Positions 51,612 through 63,890 of a stretch of 64,000 nt of DNA are shown one piece after another. The position numbers were made by a program, and so were the translations under genes. Every line of letters starts with the position of its first letter. Within the stretch, counting starts at the first letter, position 1. The stretch is from Nautilus pompilius (Eukaryota; Mollusca; Cephalopoda; Nautilida; Nautilidae). Under the pieces are notes generated by a model, which saw nothing but the letters and a program-made list of their open reading frames with translations, was not told where the DNA came from and did no database searches. The stretch spans positions 248,001-312,000 of the forward strand of contig JACATO010001108.1 of assembly GCA_018389105.1 (NCBI GenBank), in the 5' to 3' direction.

Positions 51612-53039
51612 ACAAAATTTTGGCACCAAGACTGTTCTTATGAAACACTAGCTTCTGCTATCAGATCGAAGTGAAAACAACCGACAAAGTTACATGCCTT
51701 TGATCATAAGGTTATATCTAAATGTACTATTGCAAATCTCTTCTTGGAATCGCAATGGTGTATTTTCCCGCAAAGCTGCGATAATCGAACTCCTTTTCCT
51801 TTCTTTTTGAAAGAACCGGCCTAATCAAAGTGCAATTACTGCTTTCCTTGTCGTCGGTCCGTTGGATCCCATCGGGAAAAATGGCAGGTGTCGGTAAAAA
51901 CAGACGGAGTCTTTGGCTCGTCCGATTTTTACGTCGTCAGTGGACTCACTAGGCTCCCGTCTACTCTCCCACATCAGCGGAAAGGATTTTGCTCATCGAG
52001 AAAAACTAAATCGGGTATCGCGGCGGGGGGGGGGGAGTGAGAGACGGTTAGAAAAGAAGAACCGAACCATCAAAGCGTGGAACAGCTAGCAGGTAATAGG
52101 TTCTGGCTTCCAGCACGTCTGTGCTACTCGTTTTGCTGCTAGCGAATCTAACAAATGAACCAATCCCAGAAACTTGTGCGGACGTCCCCAGGTGGGCATC
52201 TGATACAAATTAAAGTCTTACAAAAAATAGTCAGTAAGTGTTGAAATGCTCATGATAAATGACAATTAATTATTAATTCTCTCCAATTAGGGAAGGCGCT
52301 ACTGATACCTACCATTCATATATAAAATATGTTACTTAAATGGTTAGGGGGCCTAGTTTAGGTATTTATTGTTAATACCACGTTTTTTTTTTTGTTTCTC
52401 TTCCACACGTGTTAATGGACGGAGCTGTCAGATCACAGCAAGCGATTTCTGCAACGACAGAGAAGGCCGACTCGTAAACGATGAGTACGTCACACTATAC
52501 CTTTGCTTGTTAGCGCAAAATTAGTACCGGCCGTGGCATCTTGGGAAAGGCGCGCGCCATTGAAATGGGGAAGCGATAGAGAAGCTAGGCAGAGCGGGGT
52601 CCCATTCCCAGAACTCCGGGTGTTCAGCTGAGCCGGCCCTAAACGTCAGATGTTCGGTACATTCTCCCGCTTAAGGAGTTTCTTCACCACGATTCCCTAC
52701 TGAAAAGCGGGTCTGCCTTATAGATAATACAAACGTGTCGGGGATTAATCGGCTGGAATCCCCTACTTTTCTCGCTAATCTTCTCGCGAGGCCATCAGAT
52801 CAGGCTGGCGTCAAGAACGGCTCGGAGGAGACGATCCACCGTTGGGGATGTGGTTTTTTTTTTTAACCCTCCCGCCCGCCATCTCCGAAATATTTACATT
52901 CGGCGAGCAAAGCTTTCGAACGTCTAAAGGATATGTTAATCTGGAAGTTGAGGCGCAGACGTCCTTAGCCGAGCATGCGCGGTCGCTGCAAGATGTCAAA
53001 CACGGCCCGCTGCTGACACGTGACGCCGAGTAGCGGACT
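51612..53039. other. Unassigned spacer
   Basis: No gene or mobile element recognised. GC content rises from about 52550 onward into the 111-bp repeat. Confidence 0.5.
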
Positions 53040-53594
53040 AAACCGGAAGACGCCGCACCGAGTTGTAGTGCACCCGCGTGTAAGAAGATTCTGGCCGACA
53101 CTTTACAAACTGGAGGATTGAATGGAACAGTAAATAACGACGGAATCCATAAACCGGAAGACGCCGCACCGAGTTGTAGTGCACCCGCGTGTAAGAAGAT
53201 TCTGGCCGTCACTTTACAAACTGGAGGATTGAATGGAACAGTAAATAACGACGGAATCCATAAACCGGAAGACGCCGCACCGAGTTGTAGTGCACCCGCG
53301 TGTAAGAAGATTCTGGCCGACACTTTACAAACTGGAGGATTGAATGGAACAGTAAATAACGACGGAATCCATAAACCGGAAGACGCCGCACCGAGTTGTA
53401 GTGCACCCGCGTGTAAGAAGATTCTGGCCGTCACTTTACAAACTGGAGGATTGAATGGAACAGTAAATAACGACGGAATCCATAAACCGGAAGACGCCGC
53501 ACCGAGTTGTAGTGCACCCGCGTGTAAGAAGATTCTGGCCGACACTTTACAAACTGGAGGATTGAATGGAACAGTAAATAACGACGGAATCCAT
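53040..53594. repeat. 111-bp minisatellite, 5 copies, alternating variants
   Basis: Five copies of a 111-base unit beginning AAACCGGAAGACGCCGCACC. Copies 1, 3 and 5 read GGCCGACACTTT; copies 2 and 4 read GGCCGTCACTTT; otherwise they are identical. The pattern means a 222-base dimer was amplified. As 111 is divisible by three, several frames are open through it; none has codons or context of a gene. Confidence 0.97.
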
Positions 53595-54923
53595 AGAAGA
53601 AGGAAAAAACAGCCCAATTAACCAATGTTTTGCTCAGAGACTCGCTGACGTCATCAGGATGGTCGCTCCAAGACACCGATTACTGAGGACTTTTAATTTT
53701 ACGGTAATAACGGAAATAAATGTTCTACTTTGATTTGAAAAGAGCAGAATGTAGCCACACGCAACTTCTAGGCGGAATACGGATTCTCCTAGAGATCTTA
53801 GAGGAGTATGAAATCATACCCTGGAAACTGTTTATGTCACGTCGATGAAATGATGGAGAAGAAATGACGACCAAGCTAAAAGAAGGGTAAAAAAATTAAC
53901 ATATCGAAGTGCATTTGAGCGGTTTCGAAATAGATAAAAGTTTATAGTAAATTTGATGAAGCAACGAAATCCTTTTTCTTCTTCAATACTCCAGGATTTC
54001 CCCGGGAAATTGTCTTGCTAATGGCTCGGTTTACGGTTGCCATTACTATTACCGGCTCATTTTTGTAAAAATCCGGATACTCCGTTTTCTCCTGGCTTTC
54101 AACCCGACAGGTTTTCAGATAAAGATCTTAAAAGTCTGGAAAGATAGCTGTGCGACAATGCACAGACAATAAACGAGAGCCACCTTGAATAGCGAGGGTG
54201 ATTTAAATCGTCCCTTATTTGATCCCCCCACTCTATGAAGAAGCCGGTGTCTGGGGAACAAGATCAGGCAACTTCAGAATGTCCAGCTCCCCCCCGCTTT
54301 GGCTTTAGACTCGTTTTTTGTCGTAATTCCCTATCCCACGTCATTAGCGATGGAAAAAGCCGCCATTGTCACGTGATGGGCTACCAACGTTTAAAGGCAT
54401 GTCTTTGAGGAACCAAACCTGGACAGATATTTTGAATCGTCTACTTTATGCTCTCTAACTTAGAGTAAGGAATGCATGTTCACAGAATCTGTTTTCGATA
54501 AAAATCATCTTAATAAGAATTTATAAACAATTTGTAATTTGAAATGAGTACCTAAGACTAACAAGTTTATATATTAAACGTAATCATTTAATTATTTCTG
54601 ACTATAATTTACGCAATCTGTGCTACTTCCAAGAATAAATAGACGAATAATTCTACAAAATCCATTAATTCTAAATAAGTGGAAGGCAACTCATTCGAAA
54701 GAACTCTAATGCAAAAATGTCGCAAACAGATTAATATAACCAGTTGTCTACCAGACAAACAACTGCATTGTTTCATCTTCATGAGATGTAATTGCATTGA
54801 ATATAACAGGAATTTTCGGGAGTGGGTGAGATCGTTTGTTAACGCATGAGCTATGAAAAGTAGGTCAGCTTTTAATTACAATGTAATTGAACTTCTACTT
54901 ATGTTAAATATTTCTCTTCTTAC
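53595..54923. other. Unassigned spacer
   Basis: AT-rich, no gene, repeat or mobile element recognised. If the 42-base exon at 54924-54965 is real, this is part of a long intron of the IgGFc-domain gene. Confidence 0.4.
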
Positions 54924-54965
54924 CTGTCGTCTTTTCGTAACTTGACTTCATTATGCATAAAACAC
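54924..54965 (-). CDS. Possible 5' micro-exon of the IgGFc-domain gene
   Basis: Between TTTGAATTCCAG and GTAAGA lie 42 bases, phase 1 in and out, encoding VLCIMKSSYEKTT. It joins in frame to the exon at 50180 and has the same phase 1-1 symmetry. It carries no signal peptide, so at least one further upstream exon would be needed. It could be a chance match. Confidence 0.3.
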
Positions 54966-57900
54966 CTGGAATTCAAACAAGAAAGGAATAACTTAAGGTT
55001 TTGTATGGACAAAATACCATTTTAAAGGAATTAAATTACGGTAATTTTTCCTGCTCTCGCTTTAGGAATTGAAAATGGTGCCAGAAAATACTTTTGGTCT
55101 CAAATTTACTTCCAGGTTAAACTTCAAGAGACGAATGTGTGCGCGCGATGGGGGGGGGAGGTGGCAGAACCCACAGAACAGTCAGGCATGGAACACCCAT
55201 CAGTAGTCCGACAAAGGGGATGTAATGTGCGTGTCATACTACTTTAGTAGGAAAAAAAGTATTGTGTAACAATAAACAATGGTGGCGCACTGTATGAAAA
55301 CTTACTTGACAAGTCGATCATACAACGTGCAAGGAGAATATCGAGCCTTACCCTAGACTAAAATTAATCACGTCTTCCGGTCGCCAGGAAATCAATCAAC
55401 AAGGAAACCTGAACAAAGTGGAACAAACACACAAAGAAGCAACCACCAGCTCTCGTCGTTGTCGTTTTTATTTCCGAAAATTCTCACAGCTTAGAGAATC
55501 CATCTCTCCCACCTCCGCTTGTGTGCACTTCCGGTAGGTTTTAGGTGGGAAGCTGATTATCAGGAACTCGAGCTGAGAGAGTTTAACAGCTCATTGAAGT
55601 AGAAAAGCGACTTAATTAATGTTAACATAGTTCGGTCGGTCCCCCCCCAATGAACTAAAGGCGTCGACTTCTGTAAGATCTACATTCCTGGAAATATAGC
55701 TGAGCTTTTCATTCCATAAATGATGTCTGCCGTAAAACGAGTAAGTACGTCGTTAATTCTTAAACTGTTAGAAGTGCAGTTACCTCCCCTCCGAGTCGAT
55801 ATTATTAAAAATTTTTTTTTAAATTAACAAATATTTATGTTTTGTTATTTTTTTTTTTTAAAAAAAAGAAGGATTATAAATAAAACTTACGGAAAAATAG
55901 CTATCTCCTGATGTAAATAGTAATCCAGAGTTATCTCCCTTGCAAAATCAGATCCAGAAAAATGGCTGATAGAATGTGGAGTATATATTTAACAGCGTCC
56001 TAACCTAAAGCTTGTGCGGATTAAAACATTGCTTTATCCCTTTCTGGCATTTACAGATATTACCTGTTGGATCCACTTTAAGCCCTTCCAAAGTTTGCTT
56101 TGATCTGCTGGCGGAAAAAGTGCTAAGATACCGCCAAGGTGGTCAATCAGGGAAGATACTGCGCTGTATATTTATCCTTTTGATTTCTCGTTGCAAGACG
56201 AAGTAATTCTCTTCCCACCCGTCACACGGAATACATCAAGCAAAATGAAATTCCATTAGTTTCGTTGTGTGGAAACGGTAGAATCGAAGTTATTATCAAA
56301 GATCTTGGTTTAAGCGATAACCTCTGTCAATGCGATCTGATTCAACGTCCAAACAAAGGAAATGATAACGATAACGATCAGGTTCAGCGCCCAACGAGAA
56401 CCGTGTTGACTCAAAACAATAAACCAAAATTTCCTGTCGGGAATGATGCTATAGTTAACGGCGTTCGGATCTTCGTTTTTAGATGCGGGAGGAACCGTTG
56501 CTGATAAAGAGCGAGGGGGCGCCGTGCGAAGAAGATAAGCCGAGTCGACTCGGTTCCAGCGAGCATCAGAAACCGAAGCAGCCAGGCCATTTCCCCCTCC
56601 CAAAGACAAATTCATTCTTGGTGGCTCCTGGCGGGTGAACGAACACTCGCTTTCTGAAGTTTCAAATTGTCATCTGTGTTTTGTTTTTTTTTATTTAAAG
56701 ACTGAAAAAAATGAATGTTAAATACTTACAAAGAATAAACGCTGGGCTGCGAAGGTTCATAAAGGGCCCTCGACTTGGACTCATGTTACGTGAAGCTGGA
56801 GGTGTTCAGGGGTGCGTCGGTCATTTGGCGTTCTGTTGGTGATGTTCTTATGAAACCACTTTTTGTTCAGTCATCCTTGTCCCTCGACCTGAAGAGGAAG
56901 ATGCGTGAAGAATAGTGAAGGAAATAGATAAATCGACCAGAATGAGAAAACATTATAAAATAGCCAAGAGCGCGACATCACAGGGTTTAGATACCGCGGC
57001 AGCCTACGTGGAGTGAGATCCTTTTGAAGGTTTCTTCTGTACAACATCTAGATATCCAAACAACTGAGTAAAGCTTCCAACGGGATTCCACTGTCTCTTT
57101 AAAGATCTGGAATTGTGAAATGTACACCCCACCATAAGGTTCATTAAATTAAAGAACACCGGAAAATGTCCGCCGGCAGGGGGGGGCGGTCACCCATAGC
57201 ACGGTGGGAGGTGCCCGGCGAACTGGCGACTTCGGCCGTCCTGGCGGAAGAACCGTTCTTCGTTAGCATCGTGGGGAAACCGGATCACCCGGAAAATACC
57301 GACGCAAAACAAGCCGGCACAAAATAGAGACAGTACTCTGAACCGGACGAATGACTGACATAAATAAAGAACAGCGCCACATAGCGCTTACGTCACATTA
57401 AGGTTGGTAGGTTTTATATTTATGATGCAGGTAAAATAGAATCTTTCCTCTTTTTTTAGAGCAGAATAGGTTTCTTTCATCCGGACTATCCCCGCTTGCA
57501 ACATTCAATTTACAGTGTGTATTTATTATCTGTTAAAGCAAATCCGTCATGTTAACACCGGAAGCAGCCCCCATAAAACTGTGCTTTTAGCAGGCACTAA
57601 ATGGTCACGTTCCTGTTGATTATATTTTTAATGTTTCCTGACCATTCCCCCCCCTAGATTTATGAAGGTTAATTAACTGAACCCCAAAGCTCGTTCTATT
57701 TACGGACACGGTTTCTTAATCCGCTCTGGGCTTCCGGTCAAACAATTCTGAGGCAATTACAGTTGCAATTATAGAAGAGTCATTTCGTTCCAGATTTCTA
57801 GAGGCCAGGTTTTATCACTCAAAAGAAGAAGAAGATACAAGTGGCTAGGCTGCTTTAAAGAATCAATAAGTCACAAGGTCAGGGGCGGGACGTTGCATTA

Positions 57901-58690
57901 ATATCATTAACATCACCAGACAATCCTCGCCATTCCTCTGCGTACGGCCTCTTGTTCTGTTGGTGGATGGTCTTTGTAGGGCCGCTGAAGACCAGGAAAA
58001 ATATAACCAACTAAAAGTAATCTCTCGTTTTCTTTATGCACCACGTTAAAACAACAACAAGAACATAAAAAACGTCATGGCAACAATATACGAGGTGGCT
58101 GACATAAAGATAATGAGAGTCCGAAGTAATTTGGAAGATTTGCTAGCGGCTGGCAACCTTCAAAATACCTTTGCTTTAGAATTTCAAAAGTGGAACCAAC
58201 CGCACCACGTCGCTTAATTACTTAATCAATATTTGCAATAAAAATAGAAATTAATTAGTTTGTTTTAGTTACAGTATTAAAGAAAATTAAGTAAAGCGAA
58301 TGATTGTTTGATACAATTAAATTAGCCATTAATTTGCTTTCAGCTTCCATCTTAGTGCAGAATTTATCTGAGACTCTGCTACACCAACTAAAACTTCCAA
58401 GTTTTTGTACATATCATCATCCTGATTATTATAATCTTCATCATTATCATCAACCTTACGATTATCATCTTTATCTCCAGCATGATTACCATCTTTATAG
58501 CTTAGCCGTTATCATCATCTTCATCACAGTTTTCTTTATCATTATCCTTATCATCTTCATCGACACCATTGTCTCCATCATTAGCTGTATCACCAAATTT
58601 AACAGTCTTCATCTTTATTTATCATGTTTCATTGTTTTTATCTTTGGCACTGTTATTATTATTGTCGCTATATTTAACGTCACCTTTATC
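54966..58690. other. Spacer, upstream of the IgGFc-domain gene
   Basis: No confident gene. One SINE fragment at 56465-56565 lies here. On the minus strand an ATG near 56597 starts MAWLLRFLMLAGTE, signal-peptide-like and in a good context, but no phase 1 donor follows and the frame runs into the SINE, so it is not called. Imperfect ATC/CAT repeats fill 58420-58600. Confidence 0.4.
56465..56565 (-). repeat. SINE fragment (copy 7)
   Basis: Minus strand: GAGTCGACTCGGCTTATCTT, then GGTTCCTCCCGCATCTAAAA, the family core with one change. The head resembles that of copy 4 after the B box (GCTTGACTCGGTTTAACG). Confidence 0.5.
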
Positions 58691-58850
58691 TTTTCTATCA
58701 ATATAGCATTGCCAGCATCCACAGCCACTAGGATGTTGTTATACAAGTCTGTAGCCGACTGCCCACGGTTGCGTGGCCGCTCTTCAGGTGGCTCGAAACG
58801 TGCGCGGCCCCATAGGACAGGGATCAGGAATATGCAGACATCCAATTAAT
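58690..58850 (-). mobile_element. LINE reverse-transcriptase fragment
   Basis: The minus-strand frame reads QSATDLYNNILVAVDAGNAI, which resembles the S-T-E-T-A-L-L-x-x-x-N-D-I-L-x-A-x-D-x-G stretch just upstream of the LDLSAAFD catalytic motif of CR1/L2-type reverse transcriptases. The motif itself is missing. Only about 25 residues match, so this is a short scrap. Confidence 0.4.
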
Positions 58851-59624
58851 GGTAAGGATGGTAGTATTCTTTTGTTTTCCAGGAAGGCCCTGCGGTATTC
58901 CTGTGTGATGGTGACCTTTCTTCCTTTTGTGGAATTTCCAGCTGTTTTCTTTAATTCGCATCACGAGCAAGTGCTTTCCGAAACGAGCGGAGACCAGCAG
59001 ATGTCACAGTTACATACAATAAAGTGGACTAAAAAGATCACGGAAACTACGGGCCGACATGTGCGGAGATTGACTTGGCTTATCACAGTTTAGTGTAATA
59101 AAGCAGCTGACGAGAAGATGGGGAGCTGTCGTGGCTTGTGTCAGGGAGTTCAGCTTCGAGAATTGCCCACAAATAATGCAATACAGTGGCCACAGAGGAG
59201 GTCGAAAGGTCGCCATGGAAGTGGTCATCTAGCCTATTCATTGAAAACTTTATTTAACAAATATTTTCGAACATAGAATTCTTGTAGTAAGCAGAAAGAA
59301 GCGTTACTGACCACCGGCTGGGAATCTTCAATTATTCTCCAAGCCTCCTCTTGAACGACAAGGGTGTTGAACCTGATCCATTCCTCCTAGCAGCGGCCTG
59401 TTTAGAGAACATCTACAATACATTGTAGTGTTCTAGATTTCGTAAAAACTCATTATCCCTAAATCGTTTAAATTCACATGTGCACAGGATTTCAATGCGA
59501 ACTAATCTTCTTTAACTTCATACATATGAGTTCTTCTCCCAAAACAAAATCTTTCTACTGAAACTTGCGTACATAAAGAAAAGCTGCCGTCAGATATTTA
59601 ATATGACAACTATATATAAGGGAT
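58851..59624. other. Unassigned spacer
   Basis: No gene or repeat recognised. Confidence 0.5.
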
Positions 59625-60121
59625 GTGCGAATTACGTCAGGTGAGAACAGACACCGTCAGGTGTGAACTACGTCAGGTGAGAACAGACACCGTTTGGTGT
59701 GAACTACGTCAGGTGAGAACAGACACCGTCTGGTGTGAACTACGTCAGGAGAGAACAGACACCGTTTGGTGTGAACTACGTCAGGTGAGAACAGACACCG
59801 TCTGGTGTGAACTACGTCAGGAGAGAACAGACACCGTCAGGTGTGAACTACGTCAGGTGAGAACAGACACCGTCAGGTGAGAACAGACACTGTCAGGTGC
59901 GAACTACGTCAGGTGAGAACAGACACCGTCTGGTGTGAACTACGTCAGGTGAGAACAGACACCGTCTGGTGTGAACTACGTCAGGTGAGAACAGACACCG
60001 TCTAGTGTGAACTACGTCAGGTGAGAACAGACACCGTTTGGTGTGAACCACGTCAGGTGAGAACAGACACCGTCTGGTGTGAACTACGTCAGGAGAGAAC
60101 AGACACCGTCTGGTGTGAACT
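59625..60121. repeat. 36-bp minisatellite, about 14 copies
   Basis: Unit GTGTGAACTACGTCAGGTGA + GAACAGACACCGTCTG. Variant sites (GGTGAG/GGAGAG; GTCTGG/GTTTGG/GTCAGG) form a mixed pattern along the array. One copy near 59868-59897 is shortened by loss of the GTGTGAACTACGTCAG part. Period 36 keeps a frame open; it is not a gene. Confidence 0.95.
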
Positions 60122-60559
60122 ATGCCAGGATATTCTTCCAGTTTTCATTTAAAGCCAGTTTTTTGCTCCCTTTTCAGTCTGATAGATGTCTACGAAAACC
60201 TTTTATCCAGTTTTAGGAATGAGAAATATTAACATCGTTATTTAAATTGTTTACTTGATTTTCTGTGTTTAGACGACTCGTCGTTATATGGGAATTCGAA
60301 GATTTTGTTGAAAAACGATGACGTATGAATTACTGCACTTTCACTTTTTTAAGACACAGAGAGCTGGGGTACCCACCAGGTGCTGCTGCTCTGGGGGGAA
60401 AATGGCTTTTACAAAAAAGGTTTTATATCAATTTGGAAAAACAGAAATTTTCTCTTTAAACGCACAATCATCGAATGAAAATTTAACTGATGCTAACGAT
60501 GCGTTTCTTAACATTCTGAAAGCTGCACACTTACATCTAACTTTGTTCCATGAGAGCCT

Positions 60560-60832
60560 CTTTATGGACCATGTTTTTAGTTTTCCTCGGGGTGAAAAGC
60601 AAAACAGATTTTTGAGCATCCAACATACAGCTGTCTACGGGGAAAGCAGGGACCACCCAACATTGAGGCCAACATCCTTCTCAATGATTGGCCCTGTGAC
60701 TTTATTGGTGGTCATAGAAAAGCTGGGTTTTATAGGGAACTGGATTCCCTTGAATTTAAAGGGCTCTTCAAAAATTACATAAGGGTTATGTGTCAGCTGA
60801 CTTGTTTGGGGATCTGAAAAGCACCTGACCAA
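60560..60832 (-). mobile_element. PIF1/Helitron helicase C-terminal relic
   Basis: Minus strand: EEPFKFKGIQFPIKPSFSMT, then NKVTGP, and in another frame SVLLFTPRKTKNMVHKEAL. The order F-x-R/K-x-Q-F-P-x-x-x-x-F-x-M-T-x-N-K-x-x-G, then T-K-N-x-V-x-K-E, is that of the C-terminus of Helitron/PIF1-like helicases, with the usual SQGQ altered. An in-frame stop and a shift make it dead. Confidence 0.55.
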
Positions 60833-61440
60833 TACGGGGCTGGTCTATAAGATGGTGGCAGAGCCGTAGCAAAGTATTAAATGGGTTTTTATTCTTCTTA
60901 ATCTTCAAAGTTATTCCGTGTGCGATATCGAAATCTGCCGTTGACGGTTTTCAGGGGTCGACTGTTGGAAGATTGGAATCTGTAGTCGCTTTCATGTTGA
61001 ATGAGCACCGTGAAGCTGTAGTAACTATGAACCTTGAAAAGGAGCTTTTGTTGGCCCCTGAGACCAGGCTCTGGTACCTTTGGATCCTGCCTTTGATCCT
61101 GAGTTACTTTCATAATTTGAGGCTGCTAGGTCGCCTACTTTGAATGAGTGCAGTGAACTAAGTGTAACCTGTAAGGCTTTTAAAAAGCTCCCTTTGGTGG
61201 CCTCAAACAGCTTTCAAGGCCACCTGAGGTAACTTAAGTGTCTATCCTAACCCTAAAGCACCTGCACCGAAATACGGTTCGGCTGCGAAAGAGTAACAAG
61301 CAAATGCACAAAGGCTGAAAATATGTATTGGCTACAAGGAAAGTAAGATTTCTGCTGCAAATCATTGGTCAGGGTGGTTCCTATATCGACACTCTTTTCT
61401 AGATTCTTTATTCTCTTTATTTAGACTTTCTATCACAAGC

Positions 61441-61625
61441 TAAGGGGCCAGTAGCTTTGTGGTAAACCTCTAGACCAATGGCGCGAGTTGGAACCCTGGT
61501 CGCGGTTGGATCGGATCAACATACCTTTCCTCCCACATCTAAAACGCAAGGTTCTGCGGGTACGTCTTGGATGGCTGTACCCGGATAACTACTCGATTTG
61601 CTTACGAAGGATAATAACCCACACC
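61441..61625 (+). repeat. tRNA-derived SINE copy 8
   Basis: Head GTAGCTTTGTGGTAAACCTC (A-box region), GAGTTGGAACCCTGGTC (degraded B box), core CTTTCCTCCCACATCTAAAA at 61525-61544 and the body CCGGATAACTACTCGATTTG shared with copy 5. Confidence 0.7.
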
Positions 61626-63150
61626 TTTTCCTTCTAGCTCCCTGCCATGAGATGTCCCCTAAAGTCTTCGCTTGGCCCACGATAATCACCAGGTAGCCGT
61701 TATGAAAGTCTTACTTGAATTGCTACGATTTACATCTGATAAATCTCTTCTCCCTTATTAAAACATCAACTCATTACAATACCATATTAATTAACAACTC
61801 GTAGCTGTTTTCCTTTTTATTAAAATTTCTTTCCCTTACTTTGGCCCTTTATTTTCGTGTGTTCTCTTGTTTTATTGCCAAGTGTCAATCTTCACCATAA
61901 ACGGCGAACTTTTCAGTAGACACGTGACGATATTTTCCCAAGGCGCAATGAGCTGACTGATAATAGCAGAAAGGACTTCAAGACCTTAATGATTTGCGAC
62001 AATCTAGCTATTACAAGCAAGAACAGAAGAGTAAATTGAAATCAATTCAGCTGTAATTATGCTTCTCAGAACCCTCCTCCATCATCTATTCCTACACAAG
62101 CATACGCCATCATTATACATATATAAATCCTTGTCGCCTGCATTACCTATATCTTCTTTGTTTTTCTTTTTTCCTTCCCCGTGGATTATCCTTAGTTATC
62201 CCAAACGGCAAGTTTACGACCGATTGTGTAACCTATAAACTTGTTTGTGCATTCAGAGTCTACCGTTCGCATAAATAGAGGCTCTAATTACATCCAATTA
62301 TTTTCAGGCTGGCCATATTGGCCCATGACCCGTGATCGCAAGCCAGCAGACAGGGGGCGCGCGGTGGGGGCAGTGTTCGGATAATACGGGGAGAACTCGG
62401 ACGATCATTGTCGCACCTGGCTCTTTGGCGCGTTCTGCCTTCGTGTGGCAACCATGGCCTGGCATAATGGCGAGGTGGTCGTAGTTATGCATTGTTGCCG
62501 AATCGACCGAAGAGATGCTAACGGCTTCAACCAGTTTTCCTAAAATCCGTCCGACCTTCTTTGAGTAGTATGTCCTTTGTTCTACGCTTGACCTGTCGGC
62601 ATTGCACCCAGAATGCACCATCCTTCGAGTCACGGTATGCCGACGCCATTAGTTACGTCTAAACTTGGGGAAGCATTAGAATTCATGATGAAAACCTCGT
62701 CAAATGCGTCTTGAAAGGCCACGAGTTATCTGTTCCGAGTACCGTCTCCGCATCATATTTAATGACTGGCACAAGAAAGTTGAGCTTAACGCGGTACTTA
62801 CATTATATATGTACTCTCTTGTACTCAGTTTTTCAAGTCAGTTATTAAAGATGAATTCGAGATGACGCTTTGCCCGACATCTTCTGTCGGCTTGGCAACG
62901 TATTTATCTCACCGGTTGCCAGCTTGTAATCACCAAAACCGACCTTTTTTACTAAAAAAAAAATAATCTTACTGTGCATCGCTTAGATTTATAGCATATT
63001 ACTCTGCCAATCCGCAGGAATATCGACGAATCGCTTTAATTAAAAATAAAACAACAACAAAAATTCGAATTCTGTAGATTTAAAGTTTAAACGTTCTGTA
63101 GATTTAAAGTTTAACGGCGACAATCCATAAACTTGAGCGTATGGTCTTGA
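61626..63150. other. Unassigned spacer
   Basis: No gene recognised. A 108-codon minus-strand frame at 62304-62630 begins with a non-ATG codon and resembles nothing known. A 25-base direct repeat, TTCTGTAGATTTAAAGTTTAA, occurs twice at 63070-63114. Confidence 0.45.
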
Positions 63151-63151
63151 A

Positions 63152-63153
63152 AC

Positions 63154-63218
<65 letters not shown>

Positions 63219-63254
63219 GAGAGAGAGAGAGAGAGATGGTGAGAGAGATGGAGA

Positions 63255-63308
<54 letters not shown>

Positions 63309-63890
63309 GAGAGCTAGAGATCTGGTGAGAGATCGTGGAGAGGTGGAGCGAGAGAGAGAATGGAGAGAGAGAGATGGAGAGAGAGAGAGAGAGAGAGCTC
63401 TCTGCTCGATAGAGAGAGAGAGAGATGGAGTCTGTTTCGATCTGGAGAGCTTGCGCGAGAGCGACGCTCGCGAGCTCTAGGCGAGAGAGGAGAGCTCTCC
63501 GCTCGATCTCTCTCGCGCTCGCTCTCTCTCTTGCTTCGCGCGCTGTCTCGCTTGCTCTCGCTCCTCAGCTCTGCCTAGCTCTCTCTCTCTCTCTCTCTCT
63601 CTTCTCTATCGCTATCTCTCTGTCTCTTGTTTCGCGCTCTTTCCTTTTTCTCTCATCTCTCCCATTATCGTGCTCTCTCGATTCTCGCTCTCTCGCTAGC
63701 GCGCGCGAGCTCTCTCGCGCGCTTTCTATGGTTCGCTCTCTTTCTCTCTTTAGCTCGCGTCTCTCTCTCTTCTCTTTCTCTTTTTTCGCTCTCTGTCTCT
63801 TTTTCGATCGCTCTCTACTCTCTCTCTCTCGTCTCTCTCTCTCTCCTCCCTTTCTCTTTCTTCCTTCTTTCTCTTCCACCTGCTAGCCCT
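63152..63890. repeat. GA array switching to CT array around GC-rich palindromes
   Basis: Positions 63152-63430 are (GA)n with GATGGAGAG spacers; after GC-rich words (GCTCGCGAGCTC, GCGAGAGCGACGC) near 63450-63560, the strand bias flips to (CT)n through 63890. The two halves form an imperfect inverted repeat of about 700 bases. Arg-Glu and Ser-Leu frames across it are artefacts. Confidence 0.85.

Noticed and set aside
51044..51643. 199-codon ATG-started frame
   Set aside because: Nine copies of a 51-bp repeat keep it open; both strands are open equally and no gene context exists.
52811..53621. Frames of 167 and 268 codons
   Set aside because: Product of the 111-bp repeat, open in several frames on both strands.
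56300..56640. Signal-peptide-like MAWLLRFLMLAG on the minus strand as first exon of the IgGFc-domain gene
   Set aside because: No donor in phase 1 follows, and the frame reads straight into a SINE core.
60318..60782. 154-codon plus-strand frame
   Set aside because: It lies antisense to the helicase relic, which explains the region better.
62304..62633. 108-codon minus-strand frame
   Set aside because: Non-ATG start, no recognised domain, no splice context.
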